NCBI RefSeq assembly: GCF_905475395.1
Contig: NC_058342.1
Coordinates: 28,368,640-28,432,639, forward strand
Length of the DNA: 64,000 bases
Direction: 5' to 3'
Source: Chrysoperla carnea
Taxonomy: Eukaryota > Arthropoda > Insecta > Neuroptera > Chrysopidae
The notes under the pieces are model-generated. The model saw nothing but the letters and a program-made list of their open reading frames with translations. It made no database searches and was not told where the DNA came from. Position numbers and translations under genes: made by a program. Shown piece after piece: positions 12,157-21,885 of this stretch. How positions within the stretch are numbered: position 1 is the first letter of the stretch; every line of letters starts with the position of its first letter.

Positions 12157-12790
12157 CACTGAAAAAAAATTTCTTAATATCAACCGATATGTGGTTGTCT
12201 CAACCGGCGTTGCCAACCCAAAATCTGTCTCGGTGGTAGATTTGATTTAAATGTTGGTAGTTTTCAGCAAATTTTGCTTAAAAGTTGGTACATCTAATTT
12301 TAGATCTAGTTACTTCGAGTTACTCAAAATTAGTAATCTACCAACTTTCTATTCTAAAGATATTCAATGTTTTAGATTTACCTAAAAGTTGGTAGAGTTG
12401 GCAACGCGGGTCATAACCTCGTCGTGAGAGCAAATATGGCGAATGGGACCACGAATGTGATACAACTACCGGACGGGGTTGAGTGGTGAAGTTGACACAA
12501 CCGTATGAGTGGTTTGTATGAAAGTAAGTTATTTTTCATGAATAAAATGCATGACTTTAAACTAAAATCAATATCTTTCATAGAAGTAATGATTTTGTTT
12601 ATTTAGCTTCATTGATTTTGTATCAATGAATTCATATTTTAAATTCAACCCCATTCTATTGTAAATACAAATATTTAGCTGCACTTATTCCAATCATTAG
12701 GAAATTGTTTGAAAGTATATTTTTACTTTATTTGAGTATGAAACGGCCAACTTCGGGATGAGATTGTCACTATTTTCATTTTTTCCAGTG
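12157..12790. mobile_element. CACTG-ended non-autonomous element, copy 2
   Basis: The ends are CACTGAAAAAAAATTTCTTA and ATTTTTTCCAGTG. 12432-12730 repeats copy 1 (for example GGGGTTGAGTGGTGAAGTTG and AATGCATGACTTTAAACTAA). It is interrupted by a separate 201-bp inverted-repeat element at 12207-12407. Confidence 0.65.
12207..12407. mobile_element. Small MITE nested in the CACTG element
   Basis: The ends GCGTTGCCAAC (12207-12217) and GTTGGCAACGC (12397-12407) are perfect inverted repeats. One base pair further out, ACC/GGT also pairs. GGTAGA/TCTACC-type motifs repeat inside. It is non-coding and 201 bp long. Its presence only in copy 2 dates it after the CACTG family spread. Confidence 0.75.
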
Positions 12791-14090
12791 TATACTTCGT
12801 GTGTCATGTAAGAGTCAAATAGCATTTAAACAATATATGACTATCATTAAAATGAGCATACAAATTAACATATAACTTTAATTAAGCCATTCAATTCGAC
12901 GAAAATTTTGATATTTAATGATGTCGTCACTGTTATATAGGGTAAGATGTTGTACGTACAAAACATGTACCTTGAATAATTCTACTGTCTATGCGACAAG
13001 TTCAAATTGGTGTAGAGTTCAAAAAGTATAGAGATTGTTGAATTTAATTTAATTTAATTGGTGAAAAATTTGACAGAAGTGTTTTACAACACATAAAAAA
13101 TTGGAAAAATTATAAACAAATAAAGATGAAAGAAAATCTATTTCGTTTTTCATCAATATTTCATAGAATGTTAATATTTAAGAAATTTTAAATTCTCAAA
13201 CATATGTTTTAAGGTATTAAATGTTAATAAAAATAATTTAAAAAATTTTGGTGCTTTCTTGAACACTCTGAAGAATTTATTATCGTTGGAAATTTATCTT
13301 AAGGTTAATTTTTCAGCAAGTTAGACAATTTTCGTTTTTATTGTAAACTTTCGTGGAGACGTGGAGATTCTTAACAAGAATCCTTTGTTTAAAATAATAT
13401 TGCTGGGCGCTTGTGTAAAGTCTCCAATATTTCAATCCCCTACATTCTATGATTCTGTTTCTAAGAGTAATAAGTGTATTGATATATTTTGATATTCTAC
13501 CTTGAAAGTTGCTTGGTATTTTACTTCTCGAAAAATAACATAGTTTTTTGCGATAACCGTAATATAAACAGAGACGAATTCATGGTGATATTTTTCAAAA
13601 TGACTGTAATGAACACATGAATATAAATTTTGATTTTAGGTACAACACATTCCCCTGTATTGTACATAACCTTAAATAGCGCCTTTATTCTGCAAAACGT
13701 CCACTTAGGATATCGAAACGGGTGGTGTTTGTCGTATGTATATGTATAATCTAATCTGCAAATTATTTATAGAGAACGAATATTTATGATTTGTATTTTG
13801 AATTTACAATAACAGAAAACTAATTTGTTGCAAAGATAATATTTTTCTCAAAGTAGTCTTTACTTCGTCGAAATTTCAACGAAGAAAAGGGAAACCAAAA
13901 GTTTCAGTTATTGATTATAAGAGCTGTCAGAAGTGCTCCAGAACAAAAGTTCGATGCCAACAGTGACGTGACTGTTAAATGTATTTGTAATTTTTTTTTT
14001 GTATTTCAATACAAAGTTATGAAAAACATTCAGAAATATTATTATAATAATTTATATTAAATTCATTAAATTTTTTAAGAAAATCATTTA
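12791..14090. other. AT-rich region with no recognisable gene
   Basis: No open frame of interest, RNA gene or repeat partner was seen. Confidence 0.4.
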
Positions 14091-14092
14091 AA

Positions 14093-14527
14093 ACAAGTAA
14101 AAACGAACAATTGACTGAGTTAATTGTTAAACTACCATGAATAAACAGTTTTGACTACGCAATCGATTGTTTTGTACGTCATGTGGGTAAAGAAAGATAG
14201 TCACTCTTAGATAGCCACACAGAACTGATATTCCCATTTAATACATACTATATAATTTGTACCTGATTTGCGTCCTCAAGAGCAAACAGTGATGTTTCAA
14301 ACAAAAGTTGTTTACAAGACCCAGTAGACCCAAGCTGCTCATTTATAAACACTACCCCACTTTTTATATTTTTTTGTTTTTGAGTTATCGTGTTGACAGA
14401 CAGATGGACAGAGAATCGAACATGGACTAATTAGGTGATTTTATGAACACGCATACCAAAATTTTGTTGGCAGCATCAATATTTTTAGAGGTTACAAACT
14501 TGGGGCTAAGCTTAGCATACCTTTCAT
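14093..14527 (-). repeat. Family A dispersed element, copy 3 (near full length)
   Basis: On the plus strand it starts with the inverted 3' end (ACAATTGACTGAGTTAATTG, TACCATG) and runs through GTTTTTGAGTTATCGTG and ACCAAAATTTTGTTGGCAGC to the inverted 5' end at 14527. It abuts Family B copy 3 with only a few bases between. Confidence 0.8.
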
Positions 14528-14534
14528 AGACATT

Positions 14535-14815
14535 TCATAGACATGCATATTATTCATAGACATCTGATTATAATAAATATAAATACTTATTATATATGTA
14601 TATATTATACCCCGCTGTCTACACTGAACATACTGATGGTCTATGGCTCATACCGATATGACATCACATCAGGGCTTTCCCGCGTTGTAGGTCACGTGAT
14701 ATACAGTTTAAAAATTACAGATTAAATCAGAATATTTAAGTATATTTTTGCATAAATTTCAACTGTTTTCAAATTTCATAATTTATTTTTGACTAACGAT
14801 AATACCCTATTCACA
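14535..14815 (+). mobile_element. Family B MITE-like element, copy 3 (5' truncated)
   Basis: It shares GATGGTCTATGGCTCATACC and TAGGTCACGTGATATACAG with the family. The right end GATAATACCCTATTCAC is the reverse complement of the left end at 3328, giving an 11-bp terminal inverted repeat for the family. Confidence 0.8.
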
Positions 14816-15588
14816 AAATGTTGAGAATACTGAACTTACCAGCTTCAAACAAGCAAACATTATGATATTTTATATACCCAACAAAATAAATACTCGTATC
14901 AACTAACAAAATTATACAATCATGTAAAATAGAATATTTTCTAGGAATTTGTATGTACTTTTAAAACGCCTCAATTCAACGAGCAAACGAAAATAGTTTC
15001 CTTTGTGCTATCATAAATTTATTTTACGTTTATTTTTACATTTTTCATTCGACTATACATTTTCCATTTAAAAAAAAAAAAAAAAAAAAAAGAGTTTCAA
15101 TAAAAATATTGATCAAAAAAATTATACTAATATAATTTTTGCAAAAAAATGATAAATAGAAGTTATTGTAATTCAGGAAAAAACACCCCCTCAAATTTTG
15201 ATTCATGCTAAAACGTACATTCAAACTTAAAAATTCAAAAGTAAAATTTTTGTCCACTGAACGTCGTCGAGCAGAAATAGTATATTAGATTCCAGAGAGG
15301 AGAAGATATTTTTTTGGAAAGTGTTTCAAGGATCAAAAGCAAGTACGACCTTGAAATAACCATGGAAGGCTATTTGGAAATCAACTTCAAAATTTCAAAT
15401 AGAAACTCTTTATATTTTGTTGTCGATTAGTGTAAAACAAAAGAAAACAACTCGGAGTCGGAGGGGAGTTTGTTTGATTGACGTTTTCCGTCTCCGTCGA
15501 GCAGAGCTAGTGTATTATACATTTAGGGAGCAAAAGTAAAGAATGTCTCAGGACAGGGGATAGGGGGCAACACTTACAAAGCGACATC
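14816..15588. other. AT-rich spacer with a poly-A tract
   Basis: A run of about 24 A residues lies near 15069-15091. No gene or repeat partner was seen. The tract is compatible with, but does not prove, an old retrotransposed tail. Confidence 0.35.
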
Positions 15589-16195
15589 ACTATCCTTACC
15601 GACAGCCAAGTTTCGCAAAAATCCTTAAGTTCAGTCTGTCTATTTTCAAAAGTATCATAGGACTGCCGAATATCCTTAAATAAGCTTAAGAACAAATGAA
15701 TGTAAGCCTGATATGCATACCAGGACACAGAAACATTCCTAAGAATTGTAGGGAAGGAAAGGCTGTCGAGCACAAAAATCAGTAGGCATCCGAGAGTTCC
15801 GCTTGCGAACTGAACATGACTCTTGAATGTGGAAATCTCAAGAAAGATCAATCTTAGATGGAGGGAGGTACACACCTGTGATACTACAAGACAGATATGG
15901 TCTGAGTACAATCATTGCAATTATCACAGAACACTGCCTAGGCGACAGGAACGCTAAACGACCTTCAAGCGCATCATGATTATTACAGAAGCTGCCACAG
16001 TGTGGAAGAGGAGCAAACGTAGTCTCATCTTCTCTGCCACTGTCCAGCTCTTGTCATGAGTAGTCGGACCTATTTAATTCAACATTTCTGTGGCTTTTTT
16101 CAAATAGTTCATAAGGTAGTAGCCAAGAACGGATCTTATAGTCTCAATGTGTCCCGCTTTAAGACAGTCACGCTAACCTAACCTTAGATAATAAA
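15589..16195 (+). pseudogene. Non-LTR retrotransposon RNase H to 3' end, decayed
   Basis: Reading across frames gives TILTDSQ near 15589 (RNase H catalytic Asp region), MNVSLICIPGHRNIPKNC from 15697 (the region just before the final RNase H acidic residue), ITEHCLGDR near 15918, and SHLLCHCPAL at 16024-16053, the Cys/His motif downstream of RNase H. There are many stops and frameshifts. The 3' end has TCAATGTGTCCCGCTTTAAG, then GCTAACCTAACCTTAG, the same kind of end as SINE-1. It is a dead I/R1/LOA-type LINE 3' fragment. No reverse transcriptase is seen. Confidence 0.85.
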
Positions 16196-16585
16196 AATAA
16201 ATGATTATTCAATTAAAAAAAAAAAATAGCCACAAATTGTTTTTTAAATACCCTTGAATGTCAACTTCAAGACGGAAATTAAAGTCAAGCAATTTCTATC
16301 GACATGCATGGTGATAAAAAATGGAGTGAAATCATTTGCAGTGTTTTTTGAATATCGTATTCAATCATTTAAATCGAACTGTATGTAATAATACATTCTG
16401 CGCTTTTGTTTGACACGATATACAACTTTTTTTTTAAATTAATTTAATAAAGCAGGAATCGTGCTGTCTTTTGAATACAAAGTTTGATAAATAACGAGAA
16501 GTTTTATTATAATCAATAATATTTCATATACAATGATTTCTTCATATTTATAATTGGAAAAAATATCGTTATCGTTATAAGTATT
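16196..16585. other. AT-rich spacer
   Basis: Nothing recognised. Confidence 0.35.
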
Positions 16586-16589
16586 CTAG

Positions 16590-16672
16590 AATTATAGTCC
16601 GAGCAAATTAGGAATTCGGTTCGTTCAATTCTGAAACGGACAGTTTTTCAACATTGAGTTGTAAACGTAGGA
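16590..16672. repeat. Fragment of the Family F hairpin element
   Basis: ATAGTCCGAGCAAATTAGGA followed by GGTTCGTT and ATTCTGAAACG matches one arm of the hairpin at 45746-46219 over about 80 bp. Only a single arm is present. Confidence 0.7.
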
Positions 16673-16693
16673 TTTTTAAAAAGAATATTCGAG

Positions 16694-16706
16694 ACCCGTA
16701 CTTTTA
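16694..16706 (+). repeat. Target-site duplication, left copy, of SINE-1 copy 1
   Basis: ACCCGTACTTTTA is repeated perfectly at 17021-17033 on the other side of the SINE. Confidence 0.9.
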
Positions 16707-17020
16707 TCGCCCTATTAGTTCAGTTAGTTAAGGTGTAACCAATTCCGTCCGCGGTATGCTTAGGGTAGCGGGTTCGATTCCCGCCTTCGAAACAAAATTA
16801 ATTTAATTAATAGTTATGATGGACTGGTGTAGTGCATGTATATGCATGAAGGAGGTGGACTCACCCTCTGAAATTGAGGAGCTGATAAATGAAATCATCA
16901 GCGGAAAGGTGGTAAAACATATATATGGTATCACAATGGGCTTTATAGCCCTACTATTATACTGGTATCACAAGTATGTCCTTCGAGGACAGCCATTATA
17001 ACCCACCTTCCTACCTACCT
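16707..17020 (+). mobile_element. SINE-1, intact copy (tRNA-derived head, LINE-like tail)
   Basis: A perfect 13-bp target duplication brackets a 314-bp element. The head carries a Pol III A box, TAGTTCAGTTAG (16716-16727), and a perfect B box, GGTTCGATTCC (16771-16781), so it is tRNA-derived and probably Pol III transcribed. A middle region with GAAGGAGGTGGACTCACC and ATTGAGGAGCTGATAAATG is shared with the copy at 39535-39775. The tail contains GGTATCACAATGGGC, shared with LINE remnants, and ends in ACCTTCCTACCTACCT. The open frame at 16816-17001 is incidental. The short, exact duplication suggests a fairly recent insertion. Confidence 0.9.
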
Positions 17021-17033
17021 ACCCGTACTTTTA
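17021..17033 (+). repeat. Target-site duplication, right copy, of SINE-1 copy 1
   Basis: ACCCGTACTTTTA, identical to 16694-16706. Confidence 0.9.
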
Positions 17034-17800
17034 CAGAAAGAGTACGGATCACGCTAATTATTTAAAAAAATTAAAAATCTAAAACTTTATAAAACTGCAT
17101 GTTTCTAAAATTTGGAAAAACTATTGAAAAAGGCCCCAATGTAAATTCTGCTATTACTGTCTGGAAAGTAAATTTAAAAAATTGATTTTACCATTTTTTT
17201 GTAAATATTTAGTCATACTTTCAACTGAAGGGATTCATTTTGATCGTTTACCCCTTCAATTGTCAGCGGTGGTTCATCAATTTTCAAAAATAAACAGGTA
17301 TAGGCCCGTTTCTATCATTAATAGAAATTCGATTTCAATTTCAAAACTTCTGCTTATAACTAGAGGACGGATAAAGACAACAGAAGTACACACAGTTGTA
17401 CACTGTTGTCACAAATAGTGTACATATATGTATGTTTTTAGAGACTTGGCTATAATTATATAACCTTAAACAAAGTTTACGTTACGAATATGAGAAAAGG
17501 TTCAGGATATCTCTCGTTTTCCATTGCGAGATCATCAAATCCGATCTCTAATAAAAATAAAATATAAGGGAAAGTATATTATATTTCATTTATAGGTCTG
17601 TTTTTTTAGTCAGATCAAAGCCTAATATATCTATAGAAATAACAAATATCTTGGGTCTTTGTCCAACTTATTACTGTGTGTCCGAAACAGTAATGAATCG
17701 TAATTGAAATGAAAAGGACAATTTCGGAATAATTAGATTCAATGCGGAATAATTTTAGAGACTGAACGGAATGAAAATGTTGGCTCTACAGTCAGATTCA
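17034..17800. other. AT-rich spacer
   Basis: The open frame at 17182-17418 has no recognisable domain. A small inverted repeat around ACAGTTGTACACTGTTG (17393) was seen. Nothing else. Confidence 0.35.
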
Positions 17801-17805
17801 TAAAA

Positions 17806-17985
17806 TATCTCGAAAATTACTCATTTAATGGTCAAATAAACACGATTTTTGTTATTTTCGGGTCAAAATTACCTTATAAACTTAGTTTTATCGAAATCGG
17901 AAACAAAAACTTTTTTTACACTTTTTACAATTTGTAAAAATCGAAAAAATCATAAAAAATCCAAAAAATCACAATTTTTGTAATT
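17806..17985 (+). repeat. Diverged fragment of the Family D (306-bp) repeat
   Basis: GGGTCAAAATTACCTTATA, then TTTTATC.AAATCG, followed by runs of AAAAATCGAAAAAATC, repeats the order seen in the units at 59880-60860. It is partial and diverged. Confidence 0.55.
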
Positions 17986-17990
17986 TTTGG

Positions 17991-18225
17991 TTGGGTTGGG
18001 TTGGGTTGGGTTAGGTTGGGTTAGGTTGGGTTAGGTTGGGTTAGGTTGGGTTAGGTTGGGTTAGGTTGGGTTAGGTTGGGTTAGGTTGGGTTAGGTTGGG
18101 TTAGGTTGGGTTAGGTTGGGTTAGGTTGGGTTAGGCTGGGTTAGGCTGGGTTAGGCTGGGTTAGGCTGGGTTAGGCGGGGTTAGGTTGGGTTAGGTTGGG
18201 TTAGGTTGGGTTAGGTTGGGTTGGG
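17991..18225 (+). repeat. Telomere-like decamer array, (TTGGGTTAGG)n
   Basis: About 23 tandem copies of a 10-mer that is TTAGG plus TTGGG. The array opens with pure TTGGG units. Near 18130-18175 there is a block of variants with C for T (CTGGG, then CGGGG). TTAGG is the common insect telomere unit (established knowledge), but this is an interior array with a regular alternation. It may be an interstitial telomere-like array or an expanded microsatellite. Confidence 0.9.
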
Positions 18226-18498
18226 TGTGGGTGTGGGTGTGGGTGTAGGTGTGGGTGTGGGTGTAGGTGTAGGTGTGGGTGTGGGTGTGGGTGTGGGTGT
18301 GGGTGTGGGTGTGGGTGTGGGTGTGGGTGTGGGTGTGGGTGTGGGTGTGGGTGTGGGTGTGGGTGTGGGCGTGGGTGTGGGTGTGGGTGTAGGTGTGCGT
18401 GTGCGTGTGCGTGTGCGTGTGCGTGTGCGTGTGCGTGTGCGTGTGCGTGTGCGTGTGCGTGTGCGTGTGCGTGTGAGTGTGGGTGTGGGTGTGGCTGT
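18226..18498 (+). repeat. GT-rich hexamer array, (GGGTGT)n then (GTGTGC)n
   Basis: It directly continues the decamer array. GTGTGG units run to about 18390, then GTGTGC units to about 18472, then degenerate. The repetitive Thr/His and Gly/Val/Arg frames here (18191-18544) are artefacts of the array. The block switches look like successive slippage expansions of variant units. Such G-rich, alternating purine-pyrimidine DNA can adopt non-B structures. Confidence 0.9.
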
Positions 18499-18553
18499 GA
18501 GTCAAATCAAAATTTATTATCGGAATCGCTATTGTTACGCTTGATCCTCAAGA

Positions 18554-18900
18554 TTGCAAGAGTGTACCAAAATTGTTCAATATATAGGAAGATGCGTACA
18601 AGTATACTGCGAAGTTATACTATTTATCTATATTCAGTTTGTAAAACATAACCAAAAATTTCAAGAAGAAACTCAAGAAGAATGTTTGTCATTACTTTTG
18701 TTTATTCCCATATTGTTTATATTGTGTATGTTTATTAACATACCCGTGCGCCTGGCCTTTGCGATGACCATAAACAAATCGCAATTCCAGTCGTTGGAAG
18801 TTTGCGGGATTAATTTAGAATTTCCATGCTTCTCGCATGGACAACTATATGTCGAGTCTAAAGGTTGACATAATCACGAACCAAAAGTTGTAAAAAAATA
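18554..18900 (+). pseudogene. Helitron PIF1-like helicase, C-terminal relic
   Basis: The frame reads [20 protein letters not shown], then [14 protein letters not shown], from about 18743 to 18855. This matches the last conserved helicase motifs of Helitron Rep/helicase proteins. The usual motif has Gly where this copy has Phe (KSQGQ type), and the family's Cys-Ser-Arg after the YV is lost, so the relic is inactive. Upstream of 18700 the frame is unrecognisable. The Helitron 3' region follows directly. Confidence 0.8.
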
Positions 18901-19092
18901 AGTTGCCGGTGATACGAAGTTCATCGGGTCAGCTAGTTACTATTATATATTTAAAAAAATAGAAAACCATACATATGTTTTACCTGTGTAAAACCATCCT
19001 TACCATTATTTCGAGTTTTATAGAAAAGGGATAAGCAAGAGCAATCTTTATCAATCTTTACTTTTAAACCCAGCGAAGCGGGTGGGTATCAC
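18901..19092 (+). mobile_element. Helitron 3' terminal region
   Basis: ACGAAGTTCATCGGGTCAGC, then TAGT, is followed by a segment shared with 41103-41252 (AAAAAAATAGAAAACCATAC, TTTTACCTGTGTAAAAC). It ends with AACCCAGCGAAGCGGGTGGG and TATCA, an arthropod Helitron-type terminal hairpin. After TATCA the two copies diverge, which places the end there. The canonical CTRR terminus is not clear, so the exact end is uncertain. Confidence 0.7.
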
Positions 19093-19850
19093 TTTATTTT
19101 AAAATAAAAAGTTTTTCTAAAAGTGATTTATTCAAGGTTATGTCAGCATAAAAGTATAAAAGTACGAATTAAAGGTGAAAAAGTTGAAAACTTTCTAGTT
19201 TGTAAAATAGTTATGATTAAAATGAAAACAGACCATACGGTATTCTGAATTGAATACTTAATAAATTCTATATACGAATTCTAAGTAAAATATTCAGTTC
19301 GGATACGTTGAATTAGTAAGATGGTTTACGAAAACTTTTTGGTGTGATATATTAGCGGCTTGTATAACCATAAACCTTTATTCAAATAATTCAAAACCTT
19401 TACAAAAATAATTTATTAACCTTCGTTCTATGAATAGAGTTTCTTATATAACCAGAAAAAATAAAGAGTTCTCAACGATAATCATAATTTTTAGTAAGAA
19501 TTGTGTTCAGTTATACTCTGGAAATGGGTTCTGAAAAATTTAGGATCAGAAAAAAGTAGACAAAAACATATTTTGTTAATACTTTAACGCATCTAATCAA
19601 AAACATTGAGTATATTTAAATCAAAAATTGGTATTTTTTACCTAGGCAAACACACTCCCCTAAGAATCCAAATAACATACCAAAAAAGCACCTTCCTTAT
19701 GCAAAATACCCCAGCATCATTTAGGAGGGTAATGAGTTCCTTAAAAATATGTTTTGCTCGGAAACGTAGAGAGAAATCCATATTTTAATTTGATACTCTA
19801 TCATTTGAATAAATTTAAAAAGTTTATCAATTAAATATACAGACTCCCCA
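19093..19850. other. AT-rich spacer
   Basis: No gene or repeat partner. The open frame at 19606-19788 is not convincing. Confidence 0.35.
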
Positions 19851-20312
19851 ATTTTGCATAGTGTTTCATCGAGGCTACGAGGCAGTCTCGGTTACGGCAA
19901 TGTTCAAAATATAACCTTGTTGAACGGTTCAAAATGTTAAGCCTCGTTACTAACCGAAGTGAGGCGAGGTTCATTGTTCCATAAACCGAGGCGAGGCGGG
20001 GTGAATTGTCCCAAAAACCCCTGCCTCTAAATTTTATTTAATATTTTAGCAAAATATTTATAGGTATATTAAAAATTATATAGAAAATAATAAATAAATT
20101 ATGCATGATATAAAAATTAATAAATACTATAGAAAATTTTTTAATTATTGTTTTTTTTTTTTTATAATTTTATAATAAAATATAATTTAATTTAATTATA
20201 TATTATCATATTATAATAATATAATTAATAATATGTACAGAAAAAACAAATTAGAATTGTTGTTTATTCTCATAATTTCAATATCTCATTCAAAAGTTAA
20301 TATCATTTTAGT

Positions 20313-20320
20313 ATTGAGAT
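20313..20320. repeat. 8-bp target duplication, left
   Basis: ATTGAGAT, repeated perfectly at 20758-20765. Confidence 0.85.
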
Positions 20321-20757
20321 CATGGAGGTTATAAAGAAGGAGAACGATCGCTATAGAAAATATTGTCCCCAAAATATGGAAAAAATAAGTGAGGCGCTGG
20401 GATCGCTAAGTTGTCTCATTAAAAACGGGTTGTTGTGCGCTAATTTCAAATGATCTTTCAACGTTTAATATACGTGTATATAATATCATTCAAAGGAAAA
20501 AAAAACAAATAATGAAATTATAATTAATTATTATTATTATTTACTAATGAATAAATTAAAAATTATCTATTCTACTTTATAAATTTGAATGGTACTAACT
20601 TCATCTACTTGTACTCATAAACAGCTAACTTCGCAGATACTACTTACCGACGACAGCGCGGCTGGTGGCTGAAAAATGAACTATAAATTCTACAAATTTT
20701 CAGGGACAGACGCGCTAGTGCTTTAGCGCGTAGCGTAGCTTCTCTCTAACCTCCATG
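20321..20757. mobile_element. 437-bp inverted-repeat element (P- or hAT-like) nested in the hAT-like element
   Basis: The ends read CATGGAGGTTATAAAGAAGG on the left and, inverted, CATGGAGGTTAGAGAGAAGC on the right, 17 of 20 identical, within a perfect 8-bp duplication. A CATG start with an 8-bp duplication is typical of P-superfamily ends. hAT is the alternative. It is non-coding. The GC-richer right subterminal part has GCGCTAGTGCTTTAGCGCG repeats. Confidence 0.85.
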
Positions 20758-20765
20758 ATTGAGAT
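20758..20765. repeat. 8-bp target duplication, right
   Basis: ATTGAGAT, identical to 20313-20320. Confidence 0.85.
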
Positions 20766-21140
20766 TTTATAATAAAAAGAGACAGAAACAATGAGACAGA
20801 AAAAGGGAGTTTAATCTAGATACCACAGCCGCATATATGACTATGCTTGTTACTATTATTTTGTTAATCCATTTTTTTTTTTTAATTTCTGTTTTCATTC
20901 CAGGGGTCTTATAAATTTTGAGAATAAGCAACTTATATTCCGTGTTTTAAGACATTTATTTTCAAACAAGTTTCTTTTTACCATATTATGTACATTAATG
21001 AAAATTAAGTCAAAAAAATTTTACCTCGGCCGAAGTGAGACGAGGCCAGATAATGAACATTCTACCTCGGGCGAGGATTTAAAAAAAATGATGATACCAA
21101 AACTCGCCTCCCCTCGTTATCGTGAAACACTCATTTTGCC

Positions 21141-21824
21141 TTTACTCTTACAAATCATTTAACATTGGTTCAGTTTTTTTAAATTTGTGTGTACACAACC
21201 ACCACAATCATTTTGTCGAAAACCTAAAGTAAAATTATTAACCGTATACTTTTAGTCTAATCATTATGTACAGTTTTATTAAATTTTTATGAGTATGTGC
21301 ATATTAAAAAAAAAGTATCAAATAAAAGTTTTGCAAGTATAACACTCTTATTGAGTCATTACAATTCTCAGATAATAAATGGAAAACTCGTAACAACAGC
21401 CCAAGTATAGAGGCGAACAAACGCCAAGCAGAACAACACACAAAACTTTATAGCATTCATAAAATATCAAAAAGATCTTATATTTATTATTAGAAATTCT
21501 TCAAGTGTTTCCCCATTCATGTAAATATTATTTACATTTGTTACGTAATTCACGAGAAATTACAATTAGTTAAATAGATATAATATTACTTATTAAATGA
21601 ATACTTTTGTTGTAAAATGTAGTTTTAAATCCATATATTTACGATTAACAGTGACGGCCTTATTGTTCAATTTGTATTTATTTGGTTAATTAAACATCAA
21701 TATAAGCATTCAATACCGCTATCGTTACCGTTAATTATGCTTCTTTTTTTCCATTCTCCAAGTTTATCGTTGAATCTATGAATTTCTGTTAGATAAAAAA
21801 AAATTTAAAAAAAAAAAGAACAAT
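21141..21824. other. AT-rich spacer
   Basis: Nothing recognised. Confidence 0.35.
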
Positions 21825-21885
21825 TTTAATAGAAAATACTTTTTAGGGACGAAATTCGATTGTACTAAAAAGTAATTTTTGTTTT
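21825..21885. repeat. Fragment of one arm of the Family E MITE
   Basis: TTTTAATAGAAAATACTTTT, TAGGGAC, then ATTGTACTAAAAAGTA matches the terminal arm of the element at 36067-36375. Confidence 0.65.

Larger units (their letters stand above)
19859..21132. mobile_element. hAT-like non-autonomous element, 1.27 kb
   Basis: The termini are inverted: left AGTGTTTCATCGAGG and right, read inversely, AGTGTTTCACGATAACGAGG. They are flanked by ATTTTGC(A/C) (19851-19858 and 21133-21140), an 8-bp duplication with one mismatch. AGTG-type ends with an 8-bp duplication suit the hAT superfamily (family knowledge). Subterminal GAGGCGAGG motifs recur at both ends, as in hAT transposase binding regions. There is no transposase. 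It contains a second element at 20321-20757. Confidence 0.75.

Noticed and set aside
15507-15911. 134-codon minus-strand frame
   Set aside because: It lies antisense to the LINE RNase H remnant, whose plus-strand motifs explain the region.
16816-17001. 61-codon frame and its partner at 39516-39698
   Set aside because: Both lie inside SINE-1 copies, and the similarity is due to the shared repeat.
17991-18498. CRISPR array or CRISPR-like repeats
   Set aside because: No spacers. The units are contiguous short tandem repeats in eukaryotic DNA.
18191-18544. Long Thr/His and Gly/Val/Arg open frames
   Set aside because: They are produced by the GT-rich hexamer array and have no coding meaning.
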